Shown in pieces: positions 37,508 to 45,941 of a stretch of 64,000 nt of DNA. Source of the stretch: an uncultured Arachnia sp. GTDB taxonomy: Bacteria; Actinomycetota; Actinomycetes; Propionibacteriales; Propionibacteriaceae. The position numbers were made by a program, and so were the translations under genes. The stretch covers positions 17,759 to 81,758 of the forward strand of contig CAKUBE010000007.1 of assembly GCA_934636715.1 (NCBI GenBank), written 5' to 3'. The notes beneath the pieces are model-generated. The model searched no databases. It saw only the letters and a program-made list of their open reading frames with translations, and was not told the origin of the DNA. Every line of letters starts with the position of its first letter. Position 1 is the first letter of the stretch.

Positions 37508-37809
37508 TGGCGAGCACGGCCAAGGTCGCGGCCAACAGGCGCCGTGAGCGCACCGTCGCCCGGTACGCGGCCAAGCGCGCGGGGCTGAAGGAACTCGCGC
37601 GGACTGCGGCCACCCTCGAGGAGCGGATGGACGCCCTGAAGCAGTTGCAGAAGCTTCCCCGCGACGCGAGCCCCGTCCGGCTGCGCAACCGCGATTCGGT
37701 CGACGGCCGTCCCCGCGGCTACCTGCGCAAGGCGGGCGTATCGCGCGTCCGGTTCCGCGGCCTCGCCCACGACGGCTACCTCCCGGGGATCACCAAGTCG
37801 TCCTGGTAG
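37507..37809 (+). CDS. rpsN: Ribosomal protein uS14, long zinc-independent form
   Basis: A 100-residue uS14 with the long, Cys-free architecture: [35 protein letters not shown] and [18 protein letters not shown]. Zinc-type uS14 is about 61 residues with CxxC. It ends the plus-strand operon; an rpsR paralogue, often present in similar mycobacterial operons, is not found here. Confidence 0.95.
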   Translation: MASTAKVAANRRRERTVARYAAKRAGLKELARTAATLEERMDALKQLQKLPRDASPVRLRNRDSVDGRPRGYLRKAGVSRVRFRGLAHDGYLPGITKSSW

Positions 37810-37826
37810 CCCCCCCCCGAACCAAC

Positions 37827-37980
37827 TGCGTGCACAGACCTGCACGGGTTGCGTTGGCTGTGCATATGCACGGCCAAGCGAACCCACGCAGACGAAGGCT
37901 GAGAGCAATCGAGCTTGCTCGATTGCCGAGGCCAAGGAATGCGTTGCAGCACGGAGTGCGATCACGCAGGTCTATGTACG
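37827..37980. repeat. REP-like palindrome, copy 3, split by an insertion
   Basis: Left arm GTGCACAGACCTGCACGGGT (37830-37849), core TTGGCTGTGCATATGCACGG then CCAA (37854-37877), right arm AACCCACGCAG to 37891. The arm then resumes at 37970 (GTCTATGTAC). Removing the 78 bp between restores AACCCACGCAGGTCTATGTA, which pairs with the left arm. A run of eight or more C at 37810-37818 precedes it. Confidence 0.75.
37892..37969. mobile_element. 78-bp insertion flanked by 7-bp direct repeats
   Basis: CACGCAG occurs at 37885-37891 and again at 37963-37969, so the intervening 71 bp plus one repeat look like an insertion with target duplication in the right arm of the REP-like palindrome. It contains its own hairpin, GCAATCGAGC/GCTCGATTGC (about 37905-37926). 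There is no coding capacity. Mechanism unknown. Confidence 0.55.
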
Positions 37981-38040
37981 TTCCGATCCGGGAGGGCAGC
38001 GGGAGGGAGGATGGAACGGGCACCCGGTAGGATGCGGCGG

Positions 38041-39555
38041 GTGACCGACGCCTCGCCCCTCCTGCCCAGCGACTCCGAACAGACCGCCGTCCGCAAGGAG
38101 AAGCGCGCGCGCCTGCTCGACTCCGGAACCGAGGCGTACCCGGCGGATCTCGTCCGCACCCACACGCTCGCCGATGTCCGCGCCAACGAGGCGTGGGCGA
38201 CGATGGAGGCCGGCCAGGAGACCGACGACATCGTCTCCGTCGGCGGGCGCGTCGTGTTCATCCGCAACACGGGCAAGCTCGCGTTCGCGACGCTGCAGGA
38301 CGGCTTCACGCCCGAGGTCAACGGCGAGCGCCTGCAGGTGATGCTGTCGCTGGCCGAGGTGGGCGAGGACGCGCTCGCGGCGTGGAAGGCCGACGTCGAC
38401 CTCGGCGACTTCGTCTGGGTCACGGGCCGGGTCATCGTGTCGAAGCGCGGGGAGCTGTCCATCATGGCCTCCGAGTGGCGCATGGCCGCGAAGGCGCTGC
38501 GCCCGCTGCCGGTACTGCACAAGGACCTGTCCGAGGAGGCGCGCGTGCGCCGTCGCTACGTGGACCTGATCGTCCGCGACGAGGCCCGCGACATGGTCCG
38601 CAAGCGCTCCGCCATCACCCGCGCCGTCCGCGAGACGCTGTACGGGCAGGGCTACCTGGAGGTCGAGACGCCGATCCTGCAGCTGGTCCACGGCGGCGCC
38701 GCTGCGCGCCCGTTCCGCACGCACATCAACGCGTTCGACATCGACATGACGCTGCGCATCGCGTTGGAGCTGCACCTCAAGCGCACGATGGTCGGCGGCG
38801 CCGACCGCGTGTTCGAGATGGGCCGCGTGTTCCGCAACGAGGGCATCGACTCGACGCACTCCGCGGAGTTCACCATGCTCGAGGCCTACCAGTCGTGGGG
38901 CGACCAGGCGACCATCGCGCGGCTGATCCAGGACATCGTCGTGGCCGCCGCCGACGCCGTCGGCTCCCGCACCGTCGAGACCCCCAAGGGCACCATCGAG
39001 CTCGACGGCGAGTGGGCCTGGCTCCCGGTGTTCCCGGCGCTCTCGGAGAAGGTTGGCGAGACGATCACCGTCGGCACCCCGGTCGAGGAGCTGCGGCGGA
39101 TCGCCGACGCGCACGAGGTCGAGTTCGACCCGAAGTGGGACGCGGGCAAGCTGGTCATGGAGCTGTTCGGCGACCTGGTCGAGCCCGGCCTGGTCCAGCC
39201 CACCTTCGTCTACGACTACCCGTCGATCGCGCAGCCGCTGGCCCGCCCCCACCGCACGGACGTGGGCAAGGTCGAGGCGTGGGACCTGATCATCGGCGGC
39301 ATGGAGCGCGGCACCGGCTTCACCGAGCTCGTCGACCCGGTCGTCCAGCGCGACGTCCTTGTCGCGCAGTCGCTGAAGGCCGCCGCCGGTGACGCGGAGG
39401 CCATGCAGTTCGACGCGGACTTCATCGAGGCCCTCGAGTACGGCGTCCCTCCGATGGGCGGCCTCGGCCTCGGCATCGACCGCCTGATCATGCTGCTGAC
39501 CGGCGTCGGCATCCGCGAGACCATCCTCTACCCGCTGCTGCGCCCCTCGTCCTGA
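38041..39555 (+). CDS. lysS: Class II lysyl-tRNA synthetase
   Basis: Charges tRNA-Lys, 504 residues. The N-terminal OB-fold anticodon-binding domain (about 40-150) includes SVGGRVVFIRNTGKLAFATL. Class II motifs follow: FEMGRVFRNEGIDSTHSAEF (motif 2) and GGLGLGIDRLIMLLTG (motif 3), with ETPILQLVHGGAAARPF in the active site. I prefer GTG 38041 because it lies 7 nt after TAGGAT (38028-38033), the leaderless pattern; ATGs at 38011 and 38032 are in frame but less well supported. The 3' end overlaps the convergent DMT gene by 28 nt. Confidence 0.97.
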   Translation: MTDASPLLPSDSEQTAVRKEKRARLLDSGTEAYPADLVRTHTLADVRANEAWATMEAGQETDDIVSVGGRVVFIRNTGKLAFATLQDGFTPEVNGERLQVMLSLAEVGEDALAAWKADVDLGDFVWVTGRVIVSKRGELSIMASEWRMAAKALRPLPVLHKDLSEEARVRRRYVDLIVRDEARDMVRKRSAITRAVRETLYGQGYLEVETPILQLVHGGAAARPFRTHINAFDIDMTLRIALELHLKRTMVGGADRVFEMGRVFRNEGIDSTHSAEFTMLEAYQSWGDQATIARLIQDIVVAAADAVGSRTVETPKGTIELDGEWAWLPVFPALSEKVGETITVGTPVEELRRIADAHEVEFDPKWDAGKLVMELFGDLVEPGLVQPTFVYDYPSIAQPLARPHRTDVGKVEAWDLIIGGMERGTGFTELVDPVVQRDVLVAQSLKAAAGDAEAMQFDADFIEALEYGVPPMGGLGLGIDRLIMLLTGVGIRETILYPLLRPSS

Positions 39556-40409
39556 CCCGCGCGGACGCCGAGCAGGGTCGCGCCGAGGATCATCGCGCCG
39601 CCGACGAGGAGGCGCCACGTCAGCGACTCGCCGCCGAACGCGATGGCGAATGCCGACGCGAACACGGGCTCGAACGTCATCAGCAGCACGATCCTGGTCG
39701 GGTCGAGATGCCGTTGCGCCCAGGTCTGGAGCGCCATCGTGACGATGCCCGCGACGATCGCCGTGTACAGCACCGCGCCCCAGACCCCACCGTCTGAGGG
39801 CAGCTCGACGCCGTCGGGGACGCCGAACGCGGCGCACGTCACCGCGACGCCGATCAACTGCACGGTCGCCAACGCCGCCGCGTCCATCGTCTGCGCGTGC
39901 CGGTCCAGGACGACGACGTGGACGGCGTACAGTGCCGCGCCGAGCAGCGTCAGCGACTCGCCCACCCCCAGGAGGGGCACCCCGGCGCCGAACCCCGCGA
40001 GGCTCAGCACGCCGAGGCCGACGGTGGCCAGCGCGATCGCCGCCCACGTCCCCGCCGTCACGCGCGCCCGGAACGCGACCCACATCACGATCGGGGTGAG
40101 CACCACGTAGGTGCCGGTGATGAACCCCGACACCGACGCCGCCGTCGTCTGCAGCCCCACCGTCTGCGCGATCTGCGCGAGCCCGTAGACCACCCCGATC
40201 CCCAACCCGACGGCCCACTGCCGCCCCGTCAGCCGGCGCAGCCGCCCGAGGAAGAGCAGCGAGGGGATCGCCGCGCCGATCGCGAACCGGACCACCAGGA
40301 AGTCGACCGGGTCCACCTTCCCCACCGCGTCCTTGATCACGAAGAACGTCGAACCCCAGATCGCCGTCACGGCGAGAACAGCCGCGGTTGCCAGGGAGGA
40401 GGGTCGCAC
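39528..40409 (-). CDS. EamA/DMT-superfamily metabolite exporter
   Basis: A 293-residue membrane protein with ten predicted helices in two EamA repeats (about 5-135 and 145-285). Characteristic stretches are AIWGSTFFVIKDAV at the N-terminus and FEPVFASAFAIAFGGE near the C-terminus. Such carriers export amino acids, purines or other metabolites; the substrate is unknown. GTG 40409 lies 6 nt after TAGGGT on the minus strand (leaderless). Confidence 0.92.
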   Translation of the reverse strand: MRPSSLATAAVLAVTAIWGSTFFVIKDAVGKVDPVDFLVVRFAIGAAIPSLLFLGRLRRLTGRQWAVGLGIGVVYGLAQIAQTVGLQTTAASVSGFITGTYVVLTPIVMWVAFRARVTAGTWAAIALATVGLGVLSLAGFGAGVPLLGVGESLTLLGAALYAVHVVVLDRHAQTMDAAALATVQLIGVAVTCAAFGVPDGVELPSDGGVWGAVLYTAIVAGIVTMALQTWAQRHLDPTRIVLLMTFEPVFASAFAIAFGGESLTWRLLVGGAMILGATLLGVRAGQDEGRSSG

Positions 40410-40460
40410 GCCGTCACCCTACTGAACTGGCGGCGGGTCCCAACGCTGCCGCCGACCACC

Positions 40461-40532
40461 GTGCACAAATCTCTGTATGCGTCGATGTGCGCGTATATAG
40501 CCGTTCATCCACGTATACAGAGATTTGCGCAC
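40461..40532. repeat. Palindromic element in divergent promoter region
   Basis: Arms GTGCACAAATCTCTGTATGC and GT (40461-40482) match the reverse complement of 40511-40532 at 20 of 22 positions, with a 28-nt loop. The sequence differs from the GCATATGC-core family but has similar size and layout. It lies between the DMT and DUF4031-HD genes, which diverge. Confidence 0.65.
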
Positions 40533-40599
40533 GCCATGAACCTCGACGATCGACGCTGGTGACGCGGGGAGGACTCTCCCGAGCGACTACCCTGGCCGG

Positions 40600-41475
40600 G
40601 TGGCGATCCTGATCGACGAGCCCCGGTGGCCCGCGCACGGCACGGTCTTCGGGCACCTCGTCTCCGACTCCTCTCTCGACGAGCTGCACGACTTCGCGGC
40701 CCGCGCCGGGCTACCCTCGCGCGCGTTCGACCACGACCACTACGACATCCCGATCTCCCGCTACGACGATCTCGTCGCCGCTGGGGCGCTCGCCGTCGGG
40801 GAGCGCGAGCTGGTCCGACGTCTGGCGGCCTCGGGGCTGCGCGTGCGCCGTCGGGACAAGTCCCCGACCCGCGCGGAGGCGCGCCCCGCGGCGCTCGCCG
40901 ACTGGGACCGCTACGGCCTGCCCACGGAGATCCGCGACGACCTCCTCGCGCGCTGGGCCGAGCCGCATCGGCACTACCACGACGTCCGCCACCTCGTCGC
41001 GTGCCTGTCGGCACTCGACGCCCTGGGCTCAGGAGGATTGACCGTCCGGCTCGCGGCGTGGTTTCACGACGCGGTGTACGACGGCGTCCCTGGCCAAGAC
41101 GAGGAGGCGTCAGCGCGGCTGGCGGAGGACGCGCTGTACGGGCTGATTCCCGACCGCGAGGCCGCCCAGGTCGCCCGGCTCGTCCGGATGACCGCCGACC
41201 ACCGCCCCGCCGACGACACCTCCGCGCTGCTCTCCGACGCCGACCTCTCCGTGCTGGGCCAGATCCCCGGCCGCTACCACGTCTACGCCCGCGACGTCCG
41301 CCTCGACTACGCGCACCTCGACGACGACACCTGGCGCCGGGGTCGCCTCGCCGTCGTCGAGTCGCTGCTGTCCGCGGACCCGCTCTTCCACACCGCGACG
41401 GGCCGCCGCCTCTGGGCCGCAACCGCCCGCGCGAACCTCGCCGGGGAGAGGAAGCGCCTGACAACCGCTGATTGA
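40600..41475 (+). CDS. DUF4031-HD domain fusion protein (predicted metal hydrolase)
   Basis: A 291-residue protein of two parts. Residues 1-92 match DUF4031 (MAILIDEPRWPAHGTVFGHL, then FDHDHYDIPISRYDDLVAAG). The rest is an HD-type predicted hydrolase: RWAEPHRHYHDVRHLVACL, AAWFHDAVYDG (the H-D pair), RLVRMTADHRP and LLSDADLSVLG. The reaction and substrate are unknown; HD proteins are often nucleotide phosphohydrolases. GTG 40600 lies 6 nt after TACCCT (40588-40593), a leaderless start. Hairpin element G overlaps its last codons. Confidence 0.8.
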   Translation: MAILIDEPRWPAHGTVFGHLVSDSSLDELHDFAARAGLPSRAFDHDHYDIPISRYDDLVAAGALAVGERELVRRLAASGLRVRRRDKSPTRAEARPAALADWDRYGLPTEIRDDLLARWAEPHRHYHDVRHLVACLSALDALGSGGLTVRLAAWFHDAVYDGVPGQDEEASARLAEDALYGLIPDREAAQVARLVRMTADHRPADDTSALLSDADLSVLGQIPGRYHVYARDVRLDYAHLDDDTWRRGRLAVVESLLSADPLFHTATGRRLWAATARANLAGERKRLTTAD

Positions 41476-41516
41476 GCCAGGTCCCCGCGCGAAGCGCCGG
41501 ACCCGCGTCGAAATCA
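41469..41516 (+). repeat. Dispersed hairpin element, copy G (TGATT/AATCA arms)
   Basis: Left arm TGATT-GAGCC (41469-41478), inner stem GGTCC...GGACC with GCGC-GAA-GCGC, right arm GCGTCG-AAATCA to 41516. The outer arms differ from all other copies yet still pair, which is compensatory change. The last codons and stop of the DUF4031-HD gene fall in its left arm. Confidence 0.8.
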
Positions 41517-41542
41517 ATGAGCGTGAGACGAAGAGCACTTGA

Positions 41543-41562
41543 TGAGTGAGTATTCACTCACT
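41543..41562. promoter_or_regulatory. TetR-type operator overlapping the promoter
   Basis: TGAGTGA-4 nt-TCACTCA (41543-41560), extended by AGTGAGT/ACTCACT offset by two bases, just upstream of and touching the -10 TAGACT (41562-41567). Such 7-4-7 sites with GAGTGA arms are typical of TetR-family autoregulation of efflux operons. Confidence 0.75.
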
Positions 41563-41574
41563 AGACTCCTCGGA

Positions 41575-42162
41575 GTGACACGAGCAGCACCCATGGCCCG
41601 CGAGGATCGCCGGGCCGCCATCATCGAGGCGACGCTCCCCCTCATCCACGAGGTGGGGACCAGCGTCACGACGCGACAGGTCGCGGAGGCCGCCGGCGTC
41701 GCGGAGGGCACCATCTTCCGCGTCTTCGACAGCCTCCAGGAACTGATCGACGCCACCATCCTCGAGGCGTTCTCCGAGCGACGACTGCGCGATACCCTCG
41801 ACCACACCGACCTCGGCGACACGCTCGACTCCAAGACCGCTGCGGCGATCGACCTGATCGTCCACCGCATCACGACGACCCGCTCGCTACTCATGGCGGC
41901 GCACGGTGCGCCCCCGGGACCTCACAAGCCCAGCTCCTGCCTGCGCGACGAGCTGCAGGCCCGCCGTCATGAGATGGACGCCTGGGTCGCCGAGGTGTTC
42001 GCCCCCCACGCCGACGACCTGGCCATCCCCGTCGCCGACTTCGTCACCTACATCGGCATCCTCGCCGCCGGCAACGCGCTCCGCTTCGGCGCGCCCCGGG
42101 CCGAGGCCTCCGACCTCGCCTCCTTCGCCCTCAACGGGGCGCTTCGAAAGGACCTGCCTTGA
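41575..42162 (+). CDS. TetR-family transcriptional regulator
   Basis: A 195-residue repressor. The HTH (about residues 9-55) includes REDRRAAIIEATLPLIHEVG and TTRQVAEAAGVAEGTIFRVF. The C-terminal ligand domain is all-helical and unassigned. I choose GTG 41575: it lies 7 nt after TAGACT, whereas an in-frame ATG at 41539 would place the operator inside the coding sequence. It overlaps the first ABC gene by TTGA, so regulator and exporter form one operon, probably autorepressed and induced by an exported compound. Confidence 0.9.
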   Translation: MTRAAPMAREDRRAAIIEATLPLIHEVGTSVTTRQVAEAAGVAEGTIFRVFDSLQELIDATILEAFSERRLRDTLDHTDLGDTLDSKTAAAIDLIVHRITTTRSLLMAAHGAPPGPHKPSSCLRDELQARRHEMDAWVAEVFAPHADDLAIPVADFVTYIGILAAGNALRFGAPRAEASDLASFALNGALRKDLP

Positions 42163-43904
42163 TAACCCGCTTGGCGCGGCTCATCAACCGCTATATCCGC
42201 CACTACTGGGGGCTGCTCGCCATCGTCGTGGTGCTCCAGACGATCGCGACCATCATGTCGCTGTACCTGCCGACGCTGAACGCCCGCATCATCGACGAGG
42301 GCGTCGTCACCGGCGACGTCGACTTCATCTGGGGCACCGGTGGCGTGATGCTGCTGCTGTCGCTCGTCCAGGGCGCCGCGCAGATCGGCGCGGTCTGGGC
42401 CGGCGCGAACGTCGCGATGCAGTTCGGCCGTGACATCCGCGGCGCGATCTTCGAGCGCACGCTCAGCTTCTCCACGCGCGAGATGAACCGCTTCGGCGCC
42501 CCCAGCCTCATCACCCGCTCCACGAACGACGTGCAGCAGGTCCAGATGCTGGTGCTGATGACCTGCGTGATGCTGGTTGGCGCGCCCATCACCATGGTGG
42601 GCGGCGTCGTCATGGCGCTGCGCGAGGACGCCGGGCTGTCCTGGATCATCCTCGTCGCCGTCTTGCTGCTCGGCGCGGGCATCGTCGTGCTCATCACGAA
42701 GATGGGGCCGCTGTTCGAGGTCATGCAGAAGCGCATCGACACCCTGAACCGGGTGCTGCGCGAGCAGATCACCGGCATCCGCGTGGTCCGCGCGTTCGTC
42801 CGCGAGCCCCACGAGGCCGCGCGCTTCGAGCACGCCAACGCCGAGCTCGTCGACACCACGACGACGGTGGGGCGCCTGATGGCCTTCCTCTTCCCGTTCG
42901 TCGGGTTCGTGATGAACATCTCGACGGTGGGCGTCATGTGGTTCGGCGCGCAGCGGATCGACTCGGGCGACATCCAGATCGGCCAGCTGACCGCGTTCAT
43001 CTCCTACCTCATGCAGATCCTCATCTCCGTGATGATGACGACGATGCTGCTGGTGATGGCGCCCCGCGCGGCCGTCTGCGCCGACCGCATCATGGAGGTC
43101 CTCGACACCGAGTCCAGCGTCGCTCCCCCGAAGTCCCCGACGCCGGCCCCGGCCGCCGCGGGCGACGTCCTGTTCGACCACGTGACCTTCGAATACCCCG
43201 GCGCGGAGTCGCCGGTCCTGAAGGACGTCACGTTCGAGCTGCGACCGGGCACGACGACGGCGATCATCGGCTCGACGGGCTCCGGCAAGTCGACCCTGAT
43301 CAACCTCATCCCCCGCCTCTTCGACGCCACCGCCGGCGCCGTGCGCGTCGACGGCGTGGACGTGCGCGAGATGGACCCCGACACGCTGTGGGCGCGGATC
43401 GGCCTCGTGCCGCAGAAGCCCTACCTGTTCACCGGCACCGTCGCGTCGAACCTGCGCTACGGCAAGCCCGACGCCACCGACGAGGAGCTCTGGCACGCGC
43501 TCGAGGTCGCGCAGGCCGCCGGCTTCGTCCGCGAGCTCGACGACCAGCTCGACGCGCACATCGCCCAGGGCGGCACCAACGTGTCCGGCGGGCAGCGACA
43601 GCGTCTCGCCATCGCACGGGCGCTCGTGAAACGGCCGAGCGTCTACGTGTTCGACGACTCGTTCTCGGCCCTCGACGTCGCCACCGACGCGCGACTGCGC
43701 GCCGCACTGGCCCCCGAGACGGAGCAGGCGGCCGTGCTGGTCGTCGCGCAGCGCGTCTCCACCATCACCGGAGCCGACGAGATCCTCGTCCTCGAGGACG
43801 GCGAGATCGTCGGGCGCGGCACGCACGACGAGCTGCTGATCTCCAGCGAGACGTACCAGGAGATCGTCGAATCCCAGCTGAGCGTCGAGGAGGCGGCAGC
43901 ATGA
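42159..43904 (+). CDS. Heterodimeric ABC exporter subunit 1 (degenerate site)
   Basis: A 581-residue half-transporter: six membrane helices (about residues 1-310) and an ATPase domain (about 335-575). Walker A GSTGSGKST, Q-loop LVPQKPYLFTG, signature NVSGGQRQR. Walker B is VYVFDDSFSALD, with Asp replacing the catalytic Glu, so one composite ATP site is inactive, as in TmrAB or TM287/288 heterodimers. TTG 42159 with GAAAGGA upstream overlaps the tetR stop; a second TTG lies 12 nt downstream. Likely a drug or lipid exporter. Confidence 0.93.
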   Translation: MITRLARLINRYIRHYWGLLAIVVVLQTIATIMSLYLPTLNARIIDEGVVTGDVDFIWGTGGVMLLLSLVQGAAQIGAVWAGANVAMQFGRDIRGAIFERTLSFSTREMNRFGAPSLITRSTNDVQQVQMLVLMTCVMLVGAPITMVGGVVMALREDAGLSWIILVAVLLLGAGIVVLITKMGPLFEVMQKRIDTLNRVLREQITGIRVVRAFVREPHEAARFEHANAELVDTTTTVGRLMAFLFPFVGFVMNISTVGVMWFGAQRIDSGDIQIGQLTAFISYLMQILISVMMTTMLLVMAPRAAVCADRIMEVLDTESSVAPPKSPTPAPAAAGDVLFDHVTFEYPGAESPVLKDVTFELRPGTTTAIIGSTGSGKSTLINLIPRLFDATAGAVRVDGVDVREMDPDTLWARIGLVPQKPYLFTGTVASNLRYGKPDATDEELWHALEVAQAAGFVRELDDQLDAHIAQGGTNVSGGQRQRLAIARALVKRPSVYVFDDSFSALDVATDARLRAALAPETEQAAVLVVAQRVSTITGADEILVLEDGEIVGRGTHDELLISSETYQEIVESQLSVEEAAA

Positions 43905-45898
43905 GCGAGGACACGGAAGTGACGGAGAAGAAGGCCAACGAACGGCCGCAGTTCGGGCCCGGCGCACGGCGCGGCCCCGGAGGCGGCGGCCCTGGCGGAC
44001 CCGGCGGGCACGTGGGTTCCGGCGAGAAGGCCGTGAACTTCCTGCCGTCGGTCAAGCGGCTGATGGGCAACCTGCGCCCGGTGCGGGCGCTGGTGATCCT
44101 GGCGGTCGCCATCGGCACGCTGTCGGTGGCGCTCGGCGTCGTCGGCCCGAAGGTGCTCGGCAGGGCGACCGACATGATGCTGGCCGGCATCATCGGCGGC
44201 CACGACTGGCCCGCGGGCGCGACCAAGCAGTCGATCATCGACTCGCTCGTCGCCGAGGGCAACACCCAGATGGCCGACATGCTCCGCAACCTGGACTTCA
44301 CGCCGGGCCAGGGCATCGATTTCGGCGGCATCGGCACGGTGCTGCTGATCGTGCTCGGGCTGTACGTGGTGTCGTTCGTGTTCGCGTACGCGCAGGGCTG
44401 GATCCTGAACGACGCCGTGCAGCGCACCATCTTCACGATGCGCCAGGAGGTGTCGGCGAAGCTCGACCGGCTGCCGCTGTCCTACTTCGACAAGCAGGCC
44501 CGCGGCGAGGTGCTGAGCCGCGTCACCAACGACATCGACAACGTGTCGCAGACGCTGCAGCAGACGCTTTCCCAGCTGCTGAACTCGCTGCTGATGGTGG
44601 TGGGCGTGCTGGCCATGATGTTCTGGATCTCGCCGACGCTGGCGCTCGTCGCGCTGCTCTCGGTGCCCATCGCGGGCGTGGTGACCACCGTGATCGGCAA
44701 GCGCTCGCAGAAGCTGTTCGCGCAGAACTGGAAGTCGACGGGCGAGCTGAACGCGCACATCGAGGAGGCCTTCACGGGCCACTCGCTGGTGAAGGTGTTC
44801 GGCCGTCAGCGCGAGGTGGAGGCCGTGTTCCGCGCGCGGAACCAGGAGCTGTACAAGGCGGGCTTCGGCGCGCAGTTCATCTCCGGCATCATCATGCCGG
44901 TGATGTTCCTGGTCGGGAACCTGAACTACGTCGTCATCGCCGTGATCGGCGGCCTGCGCGTGGCGTCGGGCACCATGAACATCGGCGACGTGCAGGCGTT
45001 CATCCAGTACTCGCGCCAGTTCACGCAGCCGCTGACACAGGTGGCGTCGATGGCCAACCTGCTGCAGTCCGGCGTCGCCTCCGCGGAGCGCGTCTTCGAG
45101 CTGCTGGACGCCGACGAGATGACCCCCGAGCCGTCGGGCCACCTGCCCGCCGAGCTGGCGGGACGCGTCGAGTTCCACGACGTCGAGTTCTCCTACTCGC
45201 CGGACAAGCCGCTGATCGACGACCTGAGCCTCGTCGCCGAGCCGGGCCAGACCGTCGCGATCGTCGGCCCGACGGGCGCGGGCAAGACCACGCTGGTCAA
45301 CCTGATCATGCGGTTCTACGACCTGAACGGCGGCAGGATCACCATCGACGGCGTGGACATCGCGTCGGCGCCGCGGAGCGCGGTGCGATCCGAGATCGGC
45401 ATGGTGCTGCAGGACACGTGGCTGTTCGGCGGCACGATCCGCGACAACATCGCCTACGGCCGCCCGGGCGCGACCGAGGAGGAGATCGTCGAGGCCGCCC
45501 GAGCGACCTTCGTCGACCGGTTCGTGCACTCGCTGCCGGATGGCTACGACACGGTGATCGACGAGGAGGGCTCGAACGTCTCGGCGGGCGAGAAGCAGCT
45601 GATCACGATCGCGCGCGCGTTCCTCGCCGACCCGAGCCTGCTGATCCTCGATGAGGCCACCAGCTCCGTCGACACCCGCACCGAGCTGCTGGTCCAGCAC
45701 GCGATGTCGGCGCTGCGCAGCGGGAGGACGTCGTTCGTGATCGCCCACCGCCTGTCGACCATCCGCGATGCGGACCTGATCCTCGTCATGGAGGACGGCG
45801 CCATCGTCGAGCAGGGCACGCACGCCGAGCTCCTCGAGGCGAAGGGCGCGTACTACCGGCTGTATCGGTCGCAGTTCGCGGGCGCGATCGAGGACTGA
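43901..45898 (+). CDS. Heterodimeric ABC exporter subunit 2 (catalytic)
   Basis: A 665-residue partner subunit with an N-terminal Gly/Pro-rich cytosolic extension (about 45 residues), six membrane helices with an enlarged first extracellular loop (about 85-135), and an ATPase domain. Walker A GPTGAGKTT and Walker B LLILDEATSSVD (catalytic Glu present); the signature is NVSAGEKQL rather than SGGQ. This complements the degenerate Walker B of subunit 1, so the pair has one functional ATP site. ATGA overlap with subunit 1. Confidence 0.94.
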   Translation: MSEDTEVTEKKANERPQFGPGARRGPGGGGPGGPGGHVGSGEKAVNFLPSVKRLMGNLRPVRALVILAVAIGTLSVALGVVGPKVLGRATDMMLAGIIGGHDWPAGATKQSIIDSLVAEGNTQMADMLRNLDFTPGQGIDFGGIGTVLLIVLGLYVVSFVFAYAQGWILNDAVQRTIFTMRQEVSAKLDRLPLSYFDKQARGEVLSRVTNDIDNVSQTLQQTLSQLLNSLLMVVGVLAMMFWISPTLALVALLSVPIAGVVTTVIGKRSQKLFAQNWKSTGELNAHIEEAFTGHSLVKVFGRQREVEAVFRARNQELYKAGFGAQFISGIIMPVMFLVGNLNYVVIAVIGGLRVASGTMNIGDVQAFIQYSRQFTQPLTQVASMANLLQSGVASAERVFELLDADEMTPEPSGHLPAELAGRVEFHDVEFSYSPDKPLIDDLSLVAEPGQTVAIVGPTGAGKTTLVNLIMRFYDLNGGRITIDGVDIASAPRSAVRSEIGMVLQDTWLFGGTIRDNIAYGRPGATEEEIVEAARATFVDRFVHSLPDGYDTVIDEEGSNVSAGEKQLITIARAFLADPSLLILDEATSSVDTRTELLVQHAMSALRSGRTSFVIAHRLSTIRDADLILVMEDGAIVEQGTHAELLEAKGAYYRLYRSQFAGAIED

Positions 45899-45904
45899 CA
45901 CACC

Positions 45905-45940
45905 TGGGTTGAGCCACCGCCTGATTGGTGGCTCAACCCA
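45905..45940. terminator. Bidirectional terminator
   Basis: Perfect 14-bp stem TGGGTTGAGCCACC (45905-45918) with GGTGGCTCAACCCA (45927-45940), 8-nt loop, between the convergent ABC exporter and msrA genes. It shares GGTTGAGCC with the dispersed hairpin element but lacks the rest of it. Confidence 0.85.
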
Positions 45941-45941
45941 C

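Noticed and set aside
37915..38040. Extended N-terminus of LysS beginning in the inserted 78-bp element
   Set aside because: The extension runs through the repeat and is not LysS-like; GTG 38041 has a correctly spaced -10 box.
41539..41575. Upstream ATG start for the TetR gene
   Set aside because: It would place the operator and -10 box inside the coding region; the GTG at 41575 has the leaderless spacing used by many neighbours.
45905..45940. Stem containing GGTTGAGCC as a ninth copy of the dispersed hairpin element
   Set aside because: It lacks the GAA loop and the GTGTCG strand and is a simple perfect stem, so it is better called a terminator.
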